From NCBI GenBank assembly GCA_037367405.1, contig JAZKJV010007242.1:372001-436000 (forward strand): DNA of 64,000 bases. Direction: 5' to 3'. The DNA comes from Ottelia alismoides. Its lineage: Eukaryota; Streptophyta; Magnoliopsida; Alismatales; Hydrocharitaceae. Below, piece by piece: positions 46,797-58,628 of the stretch (position 1 is the stretch's first letter; every line of letters starts with the position of its first letter). The position numbers and the translations under genes are program-made. The notes beneath the pieces were generated by a model. That model was not told the DNA's origin, did not search any database, and saw only the letters and a list, made by a program, of their open reading frames with translations.

Positions 46797-47059
46797 ATGC
46801 TGACACGAAAGGTTTTCTCTGCCTGTACATCGTGGTCTGCTAGATTGTCTCAAGGAGTTTTTCAGCTTTGCACTTTAGTCACCAGTTACAAAATGTCAAG
46901 TTTAGAGGAGCCGATAAGCCTTGAGAGCTTCCCACGCTTGAGCGGCGCTGGTAAGGTCCGAAGATTATCCTTCAGTGGTTGTAGACCAAGGTTAGATGAA
47001 GCAGAAATGGAAAATTGCTTGACTAAAAGCAGAGAGTGCAGCTCTTCTGGTAGTTATAA
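46797..47059 (+). CDS. HMGCL: 3-hydroxy-3-methylglutaryl-CoA lyase, coding exon 1
   Basis: HMG-CoA lyase splits HMG-CoA into acetoacetate and acetyl-CoA, the last step of leucine degradation in mitochondria. Exon 1 codes for 87 residues plus two bases. Residues 1-32 (MLTRKVFSACTSWSARLSQG...) are rich in Arg, Ser and Ala without acidic residues, like a mitochondrial presequence. A second in-frame ATG at 46893 begins MSSLEEPISLESFPRLSG, which resembles the N-terminus of plant HMG-CoA lyases as I recall it, so two forms (mitochondrial and shorter) are possible. The exon ends at a 'gtaagt' donor (47060), leaving phase 2. Joined to 50586 it restores a lysine codon and keeps the frame. ATG 46797 is the first in-frame ATG of the open frame. 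Confidence 0.75.
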
Positions 47060-50000
47060 GTAAGTACACATGATTGAAAATTGTTTTTGTGTACAGATGT
47101 TGACATGTTATGGACTTATAACCCCTTTCATATTGTGTATTTACCGATCACCTCCAATTTTCTTATACTAGTGTCAAGTCCGTGCTTCGCTGCATTATTG
47201 ACTTGAAAAAATATCAGAAATAAATTGACATGTTTTAATAAAAATTCCACCGTGTTTAATAGATATTGTATTTAATATTATCAGTTCTCACATTTCATAA
47301 TTTGTTATTTTTAATACAAATGTTGTAAATATCTGTTTTTTTTCTATATTTTTGAAGTATCATGTCCTATGTATATACAATATATAATATTTAAATTACA
47401 ATAAGGAATATTATTTATTGTAAAATTGGTTTCCTTGTAATTTATAATGGAAGTCATATTCATATTCATTGCTAAAAGTTTATATAACACCAACTATTTA
47501 TTGTTTTTTTTTTGAAAATTTAGATCAGTTGTTGTTAATTTGATGACAATTAACATATAACATCACTTGATAATTATTGTTCTATGACTCATCGTTAATA
47601 ATATAGAACAATTATGCCATTCATTGTGAATATAACGAATCAAAGATATTATTCTGATGAATAATAGTCATTATAAATTTAACATCGAAAGATACATCAA
47701 CATATATTAAATCACATGTTGTCAAAGGCCAAATTTGGTTTTAGCGAATTTTAACTACTTCTATTGCATTATTTTTCTTAAAATGAATGTGTTCTTTATT
47801 ACATATATTTTAACTTCTTCCGGTATACAAATAAGTTATTTAATAAAGTTGTATTTTTTCAAAATCGATGAAATATGGTATTCTATACTGCATATAAAAA
47901 ATAAAAAGAGGTTGAAATTATATTTCGCAATATGAATACATATAAGAAAGATAGAGTAACATGATAGAACTTCAAAAAGGTCATTATCTACTCAATTATC
48001 AGTTTATTAGGTGTTTATAAAAAATCTTGATTTTCAAAATAACTTTGTATAAATTAAGATATTTTATATCATTAGTAGATACTATAGCTTCTCTTTTTTT
48101 TTTATAAAAGGTGATTAAGGGGTAAGACCATATGATGAAAATAATCTACAACGTACTAATCGGTGATGCAAATCTTTTTTGACTAAATAATAGGTTGGAG
48201 GTTGTAGTTATAAGAATAATCTTAACGTGCACAAACATAAGGTTTAATAAAAGCAGAAGGTGGGGTTGTAAAATGACCAAAAATGTGACCGAAATTGAGT
48301 GGGTGCATGGGATAATGTAGGGAGAGAAAGAGAGGGAGATGAATGTGACATGTGTTGAATTAGGGAGAAAAAACAGTGTTCATAGTTGCATGAAATAAAG
48401 AAACTGTTTAGCCAGAACATTCATTGTGATAATTAGTAAACATATTAGATATTATTGATATTAGTTACTTATCTACTTCATTCGAGATTAGAGAAGTCAT
48501 ACTTACACATTCATTTTATCGCTTTCACTCAACTATTCTTACTAATGAAGTGAAGATCTTTCAACATAATCACTCGATATCATGACACTATTTTTCTTAA
48601 ACTAAACTTGAGTTAGAATAGATCGATCTAGTTTTATTACTTCATATTAATTTAGGAAAATCTAAAATTTAAGTAGAAAATATCATAATATCAAATTTAA
48701 TAGTGTAAAAGCCGTAAATGTATAATAAAATACCAACATTTTTTCCAAATATTGATAAAAAATCTCCATATTAATTAAGCGATGACGCTAACTTTATGGA
48801 CGCTTATTTTCCAGCTATATCTCGCTTGGATCATATCATGTATTAGTTACAACTTACAACAAAGAAACAAAGAACGGATTTAAATACTATATACTTTGAA
48901 TTGGTATGTGGTTGTAAAGTTGAAGATTTGTTTTGCTCATGATATATCAACCGATATAAACTATTTACATGTTATTTAAGTCATGTATAGAGTTAAAAAT
49001 AGTATTTATTATTGTATAAATATGAAAAAGGACAAATAAAAGAATAAGATGGAACTTGCATATAGTTATCTAATTAAGCAAAGTTTTTACTTTCAAAATA
49101 TATTTTATTTTTTCAAAAAGTTAACATTATTGCAAGAATCCATGTAGCCAACCCTACTTATAGTGGGAGAAGGCTTAGTACTTTTTTTTAAAAAAAGTTA
49201 ACATTATTAATTATACCTAAATAAAAATTTAGGCTGACTCGTCTTTGGATTTTTTTTTCTATTGTATATTCTTTTATTTATTTTTATATGAATTTCATAA
49301 ATTATTTACTCTATCAAAGTTTTAAATAAACATATCTTATATATAAGGTTGAAATTCAAATATAAAGTATATAATAATCTGATGAGAGTTTTTAGATTTT
49401 ACGTTATATGGATATGCATAAAATATTTTCTTGAAGCTTAGTGTTGCATACTTTTTGTTTTCTTCTTAAAAACTTTATAACTTTGTTTTTATCACATTAA
49501 ATTGAAGGTAATATTAATATTTTCTATTTCTCATAAAGCTAATTTTTTTCATAAGAATATATTTTTTGAGTAATTTTAAAGAATTAAATCAGAGTAAGAT
49601 TTTTATTCATAAAAAGTAAGATTAAGATTTGAGTATATTTTACAATCTAAATAAAAATGAAAGAATAAGAGAAACAAATTCTAGAGAGGAATCCTTATCC
49701 ATCTATATTTCAACTAATTTTTAGCCCACTGTAGAGTCAATCCCTTTTAATTATCAAACAATAACATTTCGATATATATATATATATATATAATTGTCAA
49801 ACATAATTTCTAATAAGTTAGAATGGATTGATGGAATTGATACTTTTTTAAAGGCAATATAAATTCTAAATATAGAGAAAGTGAGGAGATAGGTTAGGAG
49901 ATAAGGAATAGCTTGTTGCATTTGTGGAGGGAAGTGGAAGAGGAGTGCATTTTTTTAAAGGGTGCAAGCCACGTTGTGTGAAGGGGGAGAGGATTGCTAG

Positions 50001-50585
50001 TTTTATGGAGAGGAGAGAGAGATAGTGCGGTTGGGAGAAGTGGAGGGGAGCAAAGGAAGGGCTGACAAGTGTTAGCTAGAGGGGAAATAGGGGAAAGAAT
50101 TGTTTGCATGTGTAAACAGAAGCGTGAGAATGGAGATTCAAGGGCCAACGACTGGAGTATCCACATGTCAAAAAGCTGGGTAAAAACCCAGCTTTAAAAT
50201 GGGTACTGGATTCTACAGGGTAACCCGGTCTGGGTTGGGAATATTTTGAATTGGTTCAAGGATAACTGATACATTCTCTGTAGATATCTGCCTGACACGC
50301 TCAAGCTTGAAATTTGCGATCAATTATCTTTTGAATATGCACTGTCGAATTACTCGGATTTGTTTACGAAAGTACAACAGTTTGTGCTTGAGAACCCTTA
50401 GTTCTAAGTAATTATGTCAATAGAATTCTAACTGTATAAAAGGGTGAAGATCTGTTCATCTGGCCGATGGTTAATTACAGTTAATAGCCATGTTAAATTA
50501 TGTTTTTCCTTATTAACACAGCAGCTGTTTTGTTTCTGAAAGAATAACTTGATGTCTCAGGTTTTTATAGTTCACTTCATAACAG
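47060..50585 (+). other. HMG-CoA lyase intron 1 (3.5 kb, AT-rich)
   Basis: It runs from 'gtaagtacac' to '..cttcataacag'. It is very AT-rich, with a (TA)n run at about 49773-49793 and no gene recognised inside. The minus ORF 49894-50166 has no motif. Confidence 0.6.
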
Positions 50586-50754
50586 GGAAATACACGGATG
50601 GGGCAGACGGACTCAAGAGACATGTCAAGAGGATTCTTTCAACATGAAGCCATATATAACAAGGAGTACGAGTATTTCTTCAAGTATTTTCCCTTCATGT
50701 TGTTCCCTTGATCGTGGCTACAGCTCATCTTGCAATGAGAAAGTGACGAATAAG
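50586..50754 (+). CDS. HMGCL: HMG-CoA lyase, coding exon 2
   Basis: The exon of 169 nt begins after 'ataacag' and ends 'acgaataag' before the donor 'gtctat'. Its phase-consistent frame encodes 56 residues (EIHGWGRRTQETCQ ... GYSSSCNEKVTNK), a poorly conserved Ser-rich linker found before the catalytic domain in plant forms. The frame is open only in the phase required by exons 1 and 3, which supports the model. The donor 'gtctat' is weak. Confidence 0.65.
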
Positions 50755-51136
50755 GTCTATTTTATTTTAAGTTATATATCTTTTATGATTATCTTTTTTT
50801 TGCAGTATGTACTAGTGGCTGTGTTTTTATCATGGACCATGTTGCCAGAATATGTATTTGTGTCTATCATGCAGTATTTCTATGATATTTATCGTGTTAA
50901 AATATCTGTCTATTATAATTTCAGCAGAGTACATGGATTTTTTTTGAAAAGTGAGTGTGGTATTTGGAAACCTTTTCAAGATCTTTCTTCCAACCCAAAA
51001 TCGTATTTGTGTCTTTGCTTGATATTTAAAGTTGACTTTGATATATTTGAAAAGCCACATTTCCATTAAGCATCTGCATTATATGGTCGCTTTTGTTAGC
51101 CACGATAAATTCAGTCTTAATTTCAATATTTTGCAG

Positions 51137-51316
51137 TTTTTGGGGAATTTCCCAAGATTTGTCAAAATTGTAGAGGTTGGGGCCAGAGATGGACTGCAAA
51201 ATGAGAAGAATATTGTACCTGCAGCTGTAAAAATTGAGCTGATACAGAGACTAGCATCTTCGGGATTAACCGTTGTAGAGGCCACGAGTTTTGTTTCTCC
51301 AAAGTGGGTTCCTCAG
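51137..51316 (+). CDS. HMGCL: HMG-CoA lyase, coding exon 3 (start of the catalytic domain)
   Basis: After 'attttgcag' the exon encodes 60 residues in phase with exon 2: [20 protein letters not shown] and onward to [15 protein letters not shown], then donor 'gtaattcac'. This is the N-terminal part of the HMGL TIM barrel. The catalytic Arg-Asp pair is present in GARDGLQNE, where most family members have GPRDGLQNE (a Pro-to-Ala change), and [14 protein letters not shown] is the conserved second strand. The rest of the barrel (about 240 residues, including the C-terminal catalytic cysteine loop) is not recognisable anywhere to 64000. Confidence 0.88.
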
Positions 51317-53489
51317 GTAATTCACCCGTTTTGTCCATTTTTTAGTGTTGTTTTGCTCCAACAGCAGACATTTGCTCAAATGTCTCTCATTGTTTGATAT
51401 CTAGGCATATTTTAATCATCTAATTGTGGGCTGCTGAGAAGGCCTGAAAATATACCTGATGTCCTTTAGATTACTCATGAGCCCAAATAGAAAGCATGAA
51501 CTGTTGTAGAATTTGACTTGTTCAGAACGATATTCTGTATTAAAATGCTCCCAGGTTGCTTTCCAAAAATATTGTGCAATACAGTTGGTTTGCTGGCATG
51601 AAATCTCTTGGCAACCAACTAATATGGGATAACCTGTGACTGGTGCATTCTTCGTAAAGAATGGGATAACCTGTGTTATGAGTCATGCTTGTATTGGGGT
51701 TTATTCCGCTCCCTGTTCTTCTTTTGTTTTTGTTTCTTTTGTTTCAAGGGTATGCTTGTACTTGGCATTCCCCCTTTTCCTATACCAGGGGTGCTCTACC
51801 TTTGACACTAGGTAATTTCATTCCAAATTTATCATCGGGGCGGCCTTATGGCACAAAATCTGAGAGTAACCACATTCCTTTCTGCTTCCAGAACCCCACC
51901 ACAAAACCTAACCATCATCGTTCTCTTCTCCCATTATTCTCCCAGCACCATCACCCCACAATCGCCTTCTCTGTCCCCACATAAAACCGCACCATAAAAA
52001 CAATCTCCAAAATCTTCATCATGAAACCCCATTAGTCGCCATCGCCGATGCTCTGCGTCCACGACCCCTCCAGCAAGGCCTCCACCTCCACCTGGTTTCA
52101 TCCCAACACTAACCTGGCCCCTCGTTCGCCTATTGCTACCTAGTTCATCAAGCTGAGACCAAAGCATCCCCATTGCACCTCTATCCTCAGAATGCAACCA
52201 TGATTAGCCATCTTTTAACAATCTTCAGGAGGTATCGGGTTCCAGATTTGGCAACCCGTAGTTGATTGTTTCTTTGAACAAGTTCCAACAAAAAACGCAC
52301 GAGGCTTCTTTTACAATTGTAGTTGTTATCATGTTTAATGTCCATTGTCTGATTTCTCCTGCAAAGTTGCCTTCTATTCCTACTTTTGGGTTCCTGAAAT
52401 TGTGGGTATATCGGAAGTTGTTAATTTATCGTCTACTGATGAAGGGTAGGTGAAAAATTCCCTTTTTGACCCATTATCGTAGTTGGATGAAAGCAATTAT
52501 GTGTTGTAGTTTCTGTAACTGAGACATGACAGAAAGCATATTGTAAATGATAAGGAATCTGCTAAGGTTCATATGATGGCAAATTGGAAGAAAGAAAATA
52601 TCATAGTTACTGCATGAATTATGAACACTAGCATTCAGAGGATTATCATGGATATGTACGCTGCAGAACCTTGAAGAAAATATGAGAAAATCTGAAGAAA
52701 GCATATTCTAATCAGAAGAAGACCCGTTTTTACATCCCTAGTTTTATTTAGAAACTGATAAAAAAAGGAACCTGCTTCGTAGAGCTTGTGGGAAAAAATA
52801 TAATGAGACTCAAATTCTTCCAAACTTCTAAGGGAGCAGAAGAATAGAGATCATGATTTTAAAAACCTTGCCTCGTGATGGTACTGAGGTTTAAGCCTCA
52901 ATTTAGAGAGGGAATATAGCTTCGAGGCTATAGGCTCAGAATGCTTCAGTGAAAATTGTGCCTCGATTGTTTGAGGTGGTATTGAGGTTGTTAGACGGTG
53001 GAGAAGTACTTATGCATTACCTCGATTATTTATGGAATATGAAGACACTTTAAAAGAAGAAATTATGTTCATGTCTTCTATAGGTTGTCGTAAAGAAACT
53101 TAATAAGACTTTTTTTTTGTAATATTCAAATGTTGAACAAATCTTGAGAATATTGACATTTTATGATCTATTCGATCCTTCTTTGATTATTGGTTGGAAT
53201 GCTATTTTTCTGTATCCTTTTTTCACCTTCCTTGTTAAAGATTTATTACATAAATGAGTTTTTTTCTTTAGTGCAAAGTATTTAAATGTCTTTTTTGGTA
53301 ATTTTGTATAGCTATGACTTTTTGAATTCTCTTAGAACATCATTCGATCATTATTTTATTATATAAAGTATTCAGTCATCTGTATTGATGGTGAATTTTT
53401 TATAAATACTAGTGAGTCATTATTATGATATTGCAAAAAGACAAATTTTTAGTGAATTCCTAAACTTTTGATCCAAAGTCTTTTATGAC
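51317..53489 (+). other. Start of HMG-CoA lyase intron 3 (or broken gene end)
   Basis: No further lyase exon was found. The ORFs 51685-51984 and 51934-52197 (minus) lie in a locally C/T-rich stretch without motifs. Other sequence is AT-rich. Confidence 0.5.
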
Positions 53490-54635
53490 TATTTACACTT
53501 ATAATCTTGAATAATTTCATAATTACGTACATAACCCTACATAATCACCAATTACATGAGAAACCCTAAGTAATGGTTAACTCTTACACAACATGACCCT
53601 ATGTTAACCTCTGTCCATTCTCTATGTTAGCTTCAACGGAATTCGTCGAATTTTGACCATTTGCCATTAATTTCTCTTCCAATTTCGAGAGCTACATCGG
53701 GGACATCAGGCGGCGGAGTTGGAGGGTCGAGGGGCACTGAAACAACCACTTTCTCTCCGTCGAGATGCCCTCCATCCTCCTTTCCAAGTCCTCCGCTTTG
53801 AACACCACGTTGTTCATCGTCTTCTCGGCATACCTCGACTCTTGTATGCTCTCTCACCACCCTCCTTCCTTCTATGTCTTCGGCAACCTCTACTACGACC
53901 TAAAGTCATCTTTTGGCGTTGCTGACCGTAAGGACATGGGTGCGGATCCGGATTTTGAGAGCTACAACGGGTTGGTCGTGAGGTTCGAGAAAGGGTGGGT
54001 TGATTGATGAGGTTCCAGTAAGGGCGGGGGTGGTGGGCTACGGCGTAGACCTTCCAGGGGTTGTCGGGCTTGTCGACGAGGGGGAGGATCTTGGCGGAGG
54101 GGCGAGGGCTATGGGTGGAGAGGTTGGAGGGCGGAGTAGAGGCGGGGATTGCAGGCAGAGGGGCGATGGATGTGGATGGAGGGGTTGGAGGAGCGACGGC
54201 TGCGCACGGAGTAGGGGCGAGGGCTACAGGTGGAGGGGTTGGAGGGGCAACGGTCGTGGGCAGAGGAGCTGGAGGGGCGGTGCGTGCGAGCGGAGGAGGG
54301 GCGAGTGCCCGCGGACGGAGTGGCTGGAGCAGGAGGGCGCCGGAGGAGGGAGGTGAAGGGTTGGAGGGGGAGGGCATGAGAGGATGAAGATGGGGGGTCA
54401 TTGGAGGAGTAGTGGAGCTGGATTTTCTTGTTTTTGTTTATTTTGTCAATAATCATTGGATAGAACATAGGTTGGATTAACTCAACGGTCTGGTTGAGCT
54501 AATGGACTAAACTAACAGAAGGTTATGTGTGTAAGATGGAATGGCTATTCAGGGTTCTAGGTGTAATTATGGATTATTGAGAGTTATGTACATAATTGCG
54601 AAACCACTCCGGAGTCAGGGTTATGGGTGTAAATA
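53490..54635. mobile_element. Pack-MULE-like element with long inverted repeats
   Basis: The left arm from 53490 ('tatttacacttataatc', then 'cataattacgtacataacc' and onward to 'ctgtccatt') and the right arm read in reverse from 54635 ('tatttacacccataacc', then 'gcaattatgtacataac' and onward to 'tagtccatt') match over about 130 bp at roughly 70%. Between them is GC-rich sequence (53640-54410) quite unlike the flanks. It includes an open piece with SFYVFGNLYYDLKSSFGV on the plus strand and a long proline-rich ORF on the minus strand (54401-53814). Long TIRs around GC-rich gene-like DNA are typical of Pack-MULEs. The captured source gene was not recognised, and a 9-bp target duplication was not found. 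Confidence 0.55.
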
Positions 54636-55926
54636 TTCCTTTTAAAAATGACTAGAGAAACACAAATAGTTAGAGCTCCGACCCCTTAATGAATTGGAAA
54701 GTCATGAATGTGTTTTGTTTATAATTATCTCCATATAAACATAAAAAAACTACTAGTTTAATTTTTCTTCATAAGAAATGAAGCTTATGCCTCGATCGGG
54801 TCAAGGTAGAGAACTACCTTAATCTATCTCTCATTTTTAAAAACCTTGATAGAGATATAAAGAAACATGATTCTGAATGTTGCCACCCAACAAAGAAAGA
54901 GGTGAACTTCATGTTGCTTTAGCCATGAACCTCCTTGATGCAAATTGGATTTTAGGCGGACGAAATTTTGGGAAGAGGAGAGGAAGAAGAAACTCACCAG
55001 TTACGAGGGTTAGGGGAAAGATGCGTGGGAGGGAGAAGGACAAAGGGGGAAGAGGGATAACGGATAAAAATCCAAAATCTTAACTTTAATATACTGATTT
55101 TTGGTTGCTATCTCCTTTATATATAAGGATAGAACTACGAAAATAAAAAGAGAATAAATTAAAATCAATCAAAATTCTGATTGACTCCCAAAATATCTCT
55201 AATCAAATAACCAATTAGAGATCACATACAATTTCTTTATATAAAAATTCACATGACTCAAATTGTACCAAAGTAAGACTACTCTCATTTAATTTAACGA
55301 CTCTATTTGACGAACGAATAAAATCTAATTTAATAAAACCATAACTAGGACAAAATTAAGCAGACAACAATCCCTAATTTTGTCTTAATTCTTGATTCCA
55401 CGCTGCATCACTCTTACCAAAAAGAGGTGTGGAAAGATATAGAGATGTAAAGGTTGCTTTAGATTGTTGACACCGAAGGATGAAAGAACGGTGCTTCGTG
55501 TTGCTTCAGGCTAGGAACCTCCTTCAAACAAGGGGTGTGGGCCAGAGAAGATAGATGAGTGGTCGGTTCTGTTGCCCTAGGCCGTCGAAGAAAGGGGGGT
55601 GGCCAACATCGTTTCCCTAAGCTTGAGAAGACAAGGGTGTCGACCGATGCTACCACCTTGGGCTAGAGAGAAAAGCGGTGGTGGATGCACTGCTCTATGT
55701 TATTGAAACCACTTATTGAGGTGGCTCCTAAGAGAGGGTTGGTAGAAGTGGGGAAGGTGTTGACTCTATTGAGTGATGGGTTTACGCTTTGATACCCTGG
55801 AAAGAAATAATGGTATTCTTAAAAAAGAGAGACCAGTGGGTCCTCTTATATAAAGGGTGGACCCATGCCACCTAAAAAAAAGCATAGAAGCGTATCGGCG
55901 ATATATCATCGATATATCGGTTTCGA
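54636..55926. other. No gene recognised
   Basis: Short ORFs (54877-55083, 55459-55656 minus) have no motif. The two segments around 54875-55080 and 55440-55700 use similar words ('accctcc', 'gaagaggaga', 'ggtgtgg'), suggesting repeated low-complexity sequence. Confidence 0.4.
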
Positions 55927-55949
55927 CAAGGAAGGGGTATCGAAATCAC

Positions 55950-56112
55950 CCAGTATTTTTTATACTGAATCCAGTCATTTTTTTACCGATATTAGCCGAT
56001 ATTGTGATATATCGTTGATATATCGTCGATATATCACCGATATATAGACGATATATCGCAATATCGGCTAATATCGGTCAAAAATGACCGGATTCAGTAT
56101 AAAAAATCCTGG
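55950..56112. repeat. Long palindrome (two arms of about 75 bp)
   Basis: The left arm begins 'ccagtattttttatactgaa' (55950) and the right arm ends 'ttcagtataaaaaatcctgg' (56112). The arms pair over about 75 bp with about six differences around a loop of about 13 bases. It would fold into one long hairpin as RNA. Confidence 0.85.
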
Positions 56113-56476
56113 ATATCGATCTATATCGCTGATATTTCGTTGATATCTGTATATATCAATGTTATTGTTGATGCAAGATTGATTCCACTACTTCTCTAGC
56201 TACACCCAATATTAAAGCACATATCTAGCTATATATAGTATTAAAACACACAATGGTTTATATATATCTTGTTTCGGGTCGAGGGCGTTGCCCCTCCACC
56301 CTACAAGGGGGGCCAACCTGGGTCCCCCCTTAGCCCTTCCAAGCTCGCTGACCAGGCAGCAAGATCCCCGTACTGGTAGGGTATAATACGACGAGAGGGT
56401 GCATACAAATGGTTCTTCACCTTGGAGTATATTTGCAAGTTATTTTATGTTGTAAGTTTTGAATGAAATCCATTTC

Positions 56477-57002
56477 TGATGCAGCACGAAATTGATAAAT
56501 AAGACCTCATTTTTTTAGTAATTAGAGTCTAATTTTATTTACGTTTATTTGGGTCGTTGCAATTTTCATTAAAATAAAAGAGATCGCGCGTGATCTCAAA
56601 ATTTGTTAGTCGGTTTTAAATTTGAATTTCGAATTTCGAATTTCGAATTAGAGTCAAATTAAGATAAAGTAGATTTGAATTTTGATTCAAATCAATTAGA
56701 GTCAATTAGGATTAGTGAGGTTTTTATTTGAATGTGAAGTTCTTTCCAATTTTGTATTTCCTCCCCTCCTATATAAAGGGGACGGTAGTCTATTGTAAGG
56801 GACAGTTCATGTTACATGAAAATCGAGTTTATCTCTTTATCTCTCTTTCGTTATTCTCTCTCATCGTGATCTTCACGATTCATCTCCAAAACCCCATGCA
56901 TCCGGCGTGTTATTCTCCTCTCCCACCCTCTAATCTCTTCCCCACCGGTAATTCCACCATCAAAATTAAGCTTTCACAGTTGAAAATTTTCCGTTTGCAT
57001 CA
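56477..57002 (+). repeat. 5' LTR of the small element (526 bp)
   Basis: It starts 'tgatgcagcacgaaattg' and ends 'ccgtttgcatca'. A TATA box (TATATAAA, 56770-56777) is followed by a CT-rich leader. Confidence 0.9.
56770..56777 (+). promoter_or_regulatory. TATA box in the small LTR
   Basis: 'cctatataaaggggacgg' is conserved at 58909-58916 in the other LTR. Confidence 0.7.
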
Positions 57003-57004
57003 TT

Positions 57005-57016
57005 TGGTATCAGAGC
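57005..57016 (+). other. Primer binding site, Met-tRNA type
   Basis: 'tggtatcagagc' begins two bases after the LTR. Confidence 0.9.
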
Positions 57017-58628
57017 ATGGAAACCGAATCGTTCCTATGATTCGACGATCCTATTGCGTATTGGCGACTTCAATTCAATTTAAGCCATCTCGGTCATGGT
57101 TCACGTCCACGACAACAAAGATACAAGAATCGTCTTCTAGCATCAGTGAAAGTTTAGCAATGGCTCGATGACAATATATTCAATCATGAAGAAGAAGCAA
57201 TGACACCTCTCGTGTTTCCTGGAGGTTTGTGCATTCAAAATGAAGGTTTAGTTGATGCAACATCAATCCAACAAGAAGAGTTCATATTCAAAGATCCATC
57301 CACTACAACGCCCAAACAACAGTTCCTATAGGATTCCTATGGTACAGCTTTCGTGGAAGAAGATGAAGACGAAAACGTGGGACCGATTTACGGCGAAAGC
57401 ATCATGGAGGAGCATGATGATCTCCATGTTATGGTCCTCTCTTTTGCAGCCCAGGAGGGGCATGCCTCGCTACCACCACCGTCAACTACATCGGACTCGA
57501 CCGCAACATCGCCACCAGCCGATCGGCCCTCATCTGTGTGCCAGCCGGGCATTCCCTTCTCGAATGCGCCCTCGATTCAGTGCTACAAGCCATGCTGCCT
57601 TCCTCATGGTTGTCACCCCAACCGTCGTTGGTCACGACGCAAGAAGAGAGGGTTCTATCACCGGCATTTCCTTCCACTCGCCTCCCAACCTGGCCGCCAC
57701 CGCCCTTGCGCTACTCCGTGTGCGACTCCACACCACCCACACTGCTACAGCCGCTTGATTCCGTGTTATGGTGGCAGTCACGCACGCGACAAGCACAGCC
57801 ATCACTGCACGCGACAAGCACAGCCATCACTGCACGCGAGAGTTGTGGTCGTCCCATCCCCTTCCTCAGTGTCGCCTGAGGCCTCCCTACCTGTTGCGTC
57901 GGCATCGCTTGTGGCCTCCCTACCCAGGTCGTCGCCACCCGCACTGCTGGAACCCTAGATCTAGGGTTCGACGTCGCCAACAACATTGGAAGGTTGGAGT
58001 CAAGAGGGCAAAGGGCGCCTGATTTCTCTCCACAGTATAATCTATCCCATAAAATTAGGGATGTGGAGTTATTTTGGATCATTTAGAAGCAGCACCCTCC
58101 TCTCAAAAGTTTTCATCAAAAAGGTCAATTGAAGGATCTATCATGTTATGAAGCCATATTAATCAAAGGGGTAGAAATTTTGCACTTGCACCTCTGGAGC
58201 GGGAAAAGTTATAGAAGGTGCTAAAAAAAGGAAACTAAGGCTGCTACATTCTCCAATTAGGACTAGGAATGTGGGGTTTGCCTATAAAAGAACCCTATGG
58301 GTTATGACATTACCCACATCTCCTCTTATCCTAAGCTTGTGCCACGCATTTGTTATGGGTTCTCCGAAGTCTACGTTGTTCATACCACATCAATTTTTTG
58401 ATCACTGCAATAAGGGGACAAAGTTCGTGGAGACGCTGCCATTTGCGCCACATATGTTCTTTCAACATGAGATTGACGACTCCGGCCACTGCATCAAAGA
58501 CATCGGGGTTCTACCATTTGCTCCACATCTATTCTTCCAAGAGGCAAACAAGAAAGTTGACATCAAATCGTCAAGCTTCGAAGATAAAGCAAGTCGTCAG
58601 GAGACGAATGTTTCAAGCAGAGGAGAAT
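57017..58628 (+). other. Interior of the small LTR element, no recognised protein
   Basis: ORFs 57252-57758, 57353-57958 and 58271-58654 overlap in different frames and show only low-complexity Pro/Ser/His-rich sequence. A 27-bp tandem repeat ('cacgcgacaagcacagccat') lies at 57780-57838. The GC-rich centre (57440-57990) may be captured host DNA. Confidence 0.5.

Noticed and set aside
51685..52197. Overlapping ORFs as a further HMG-CoA lyase exon
   Set aside because: None of the frames resembles the rest of the lyase barrel.
53814..54401. 195-residue proline-rich ORF (minus)
   Set aside because: Its composition follows from GC-rich repeat-like DNA, the opposite strand is equally open, and no domain is seen.
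57353..57958. 201-residue ORF in the small LTR element
   Set aside because: Low-complexity Pro/Ser/His sequence overlapping several other open frames; no gag or pol motif.
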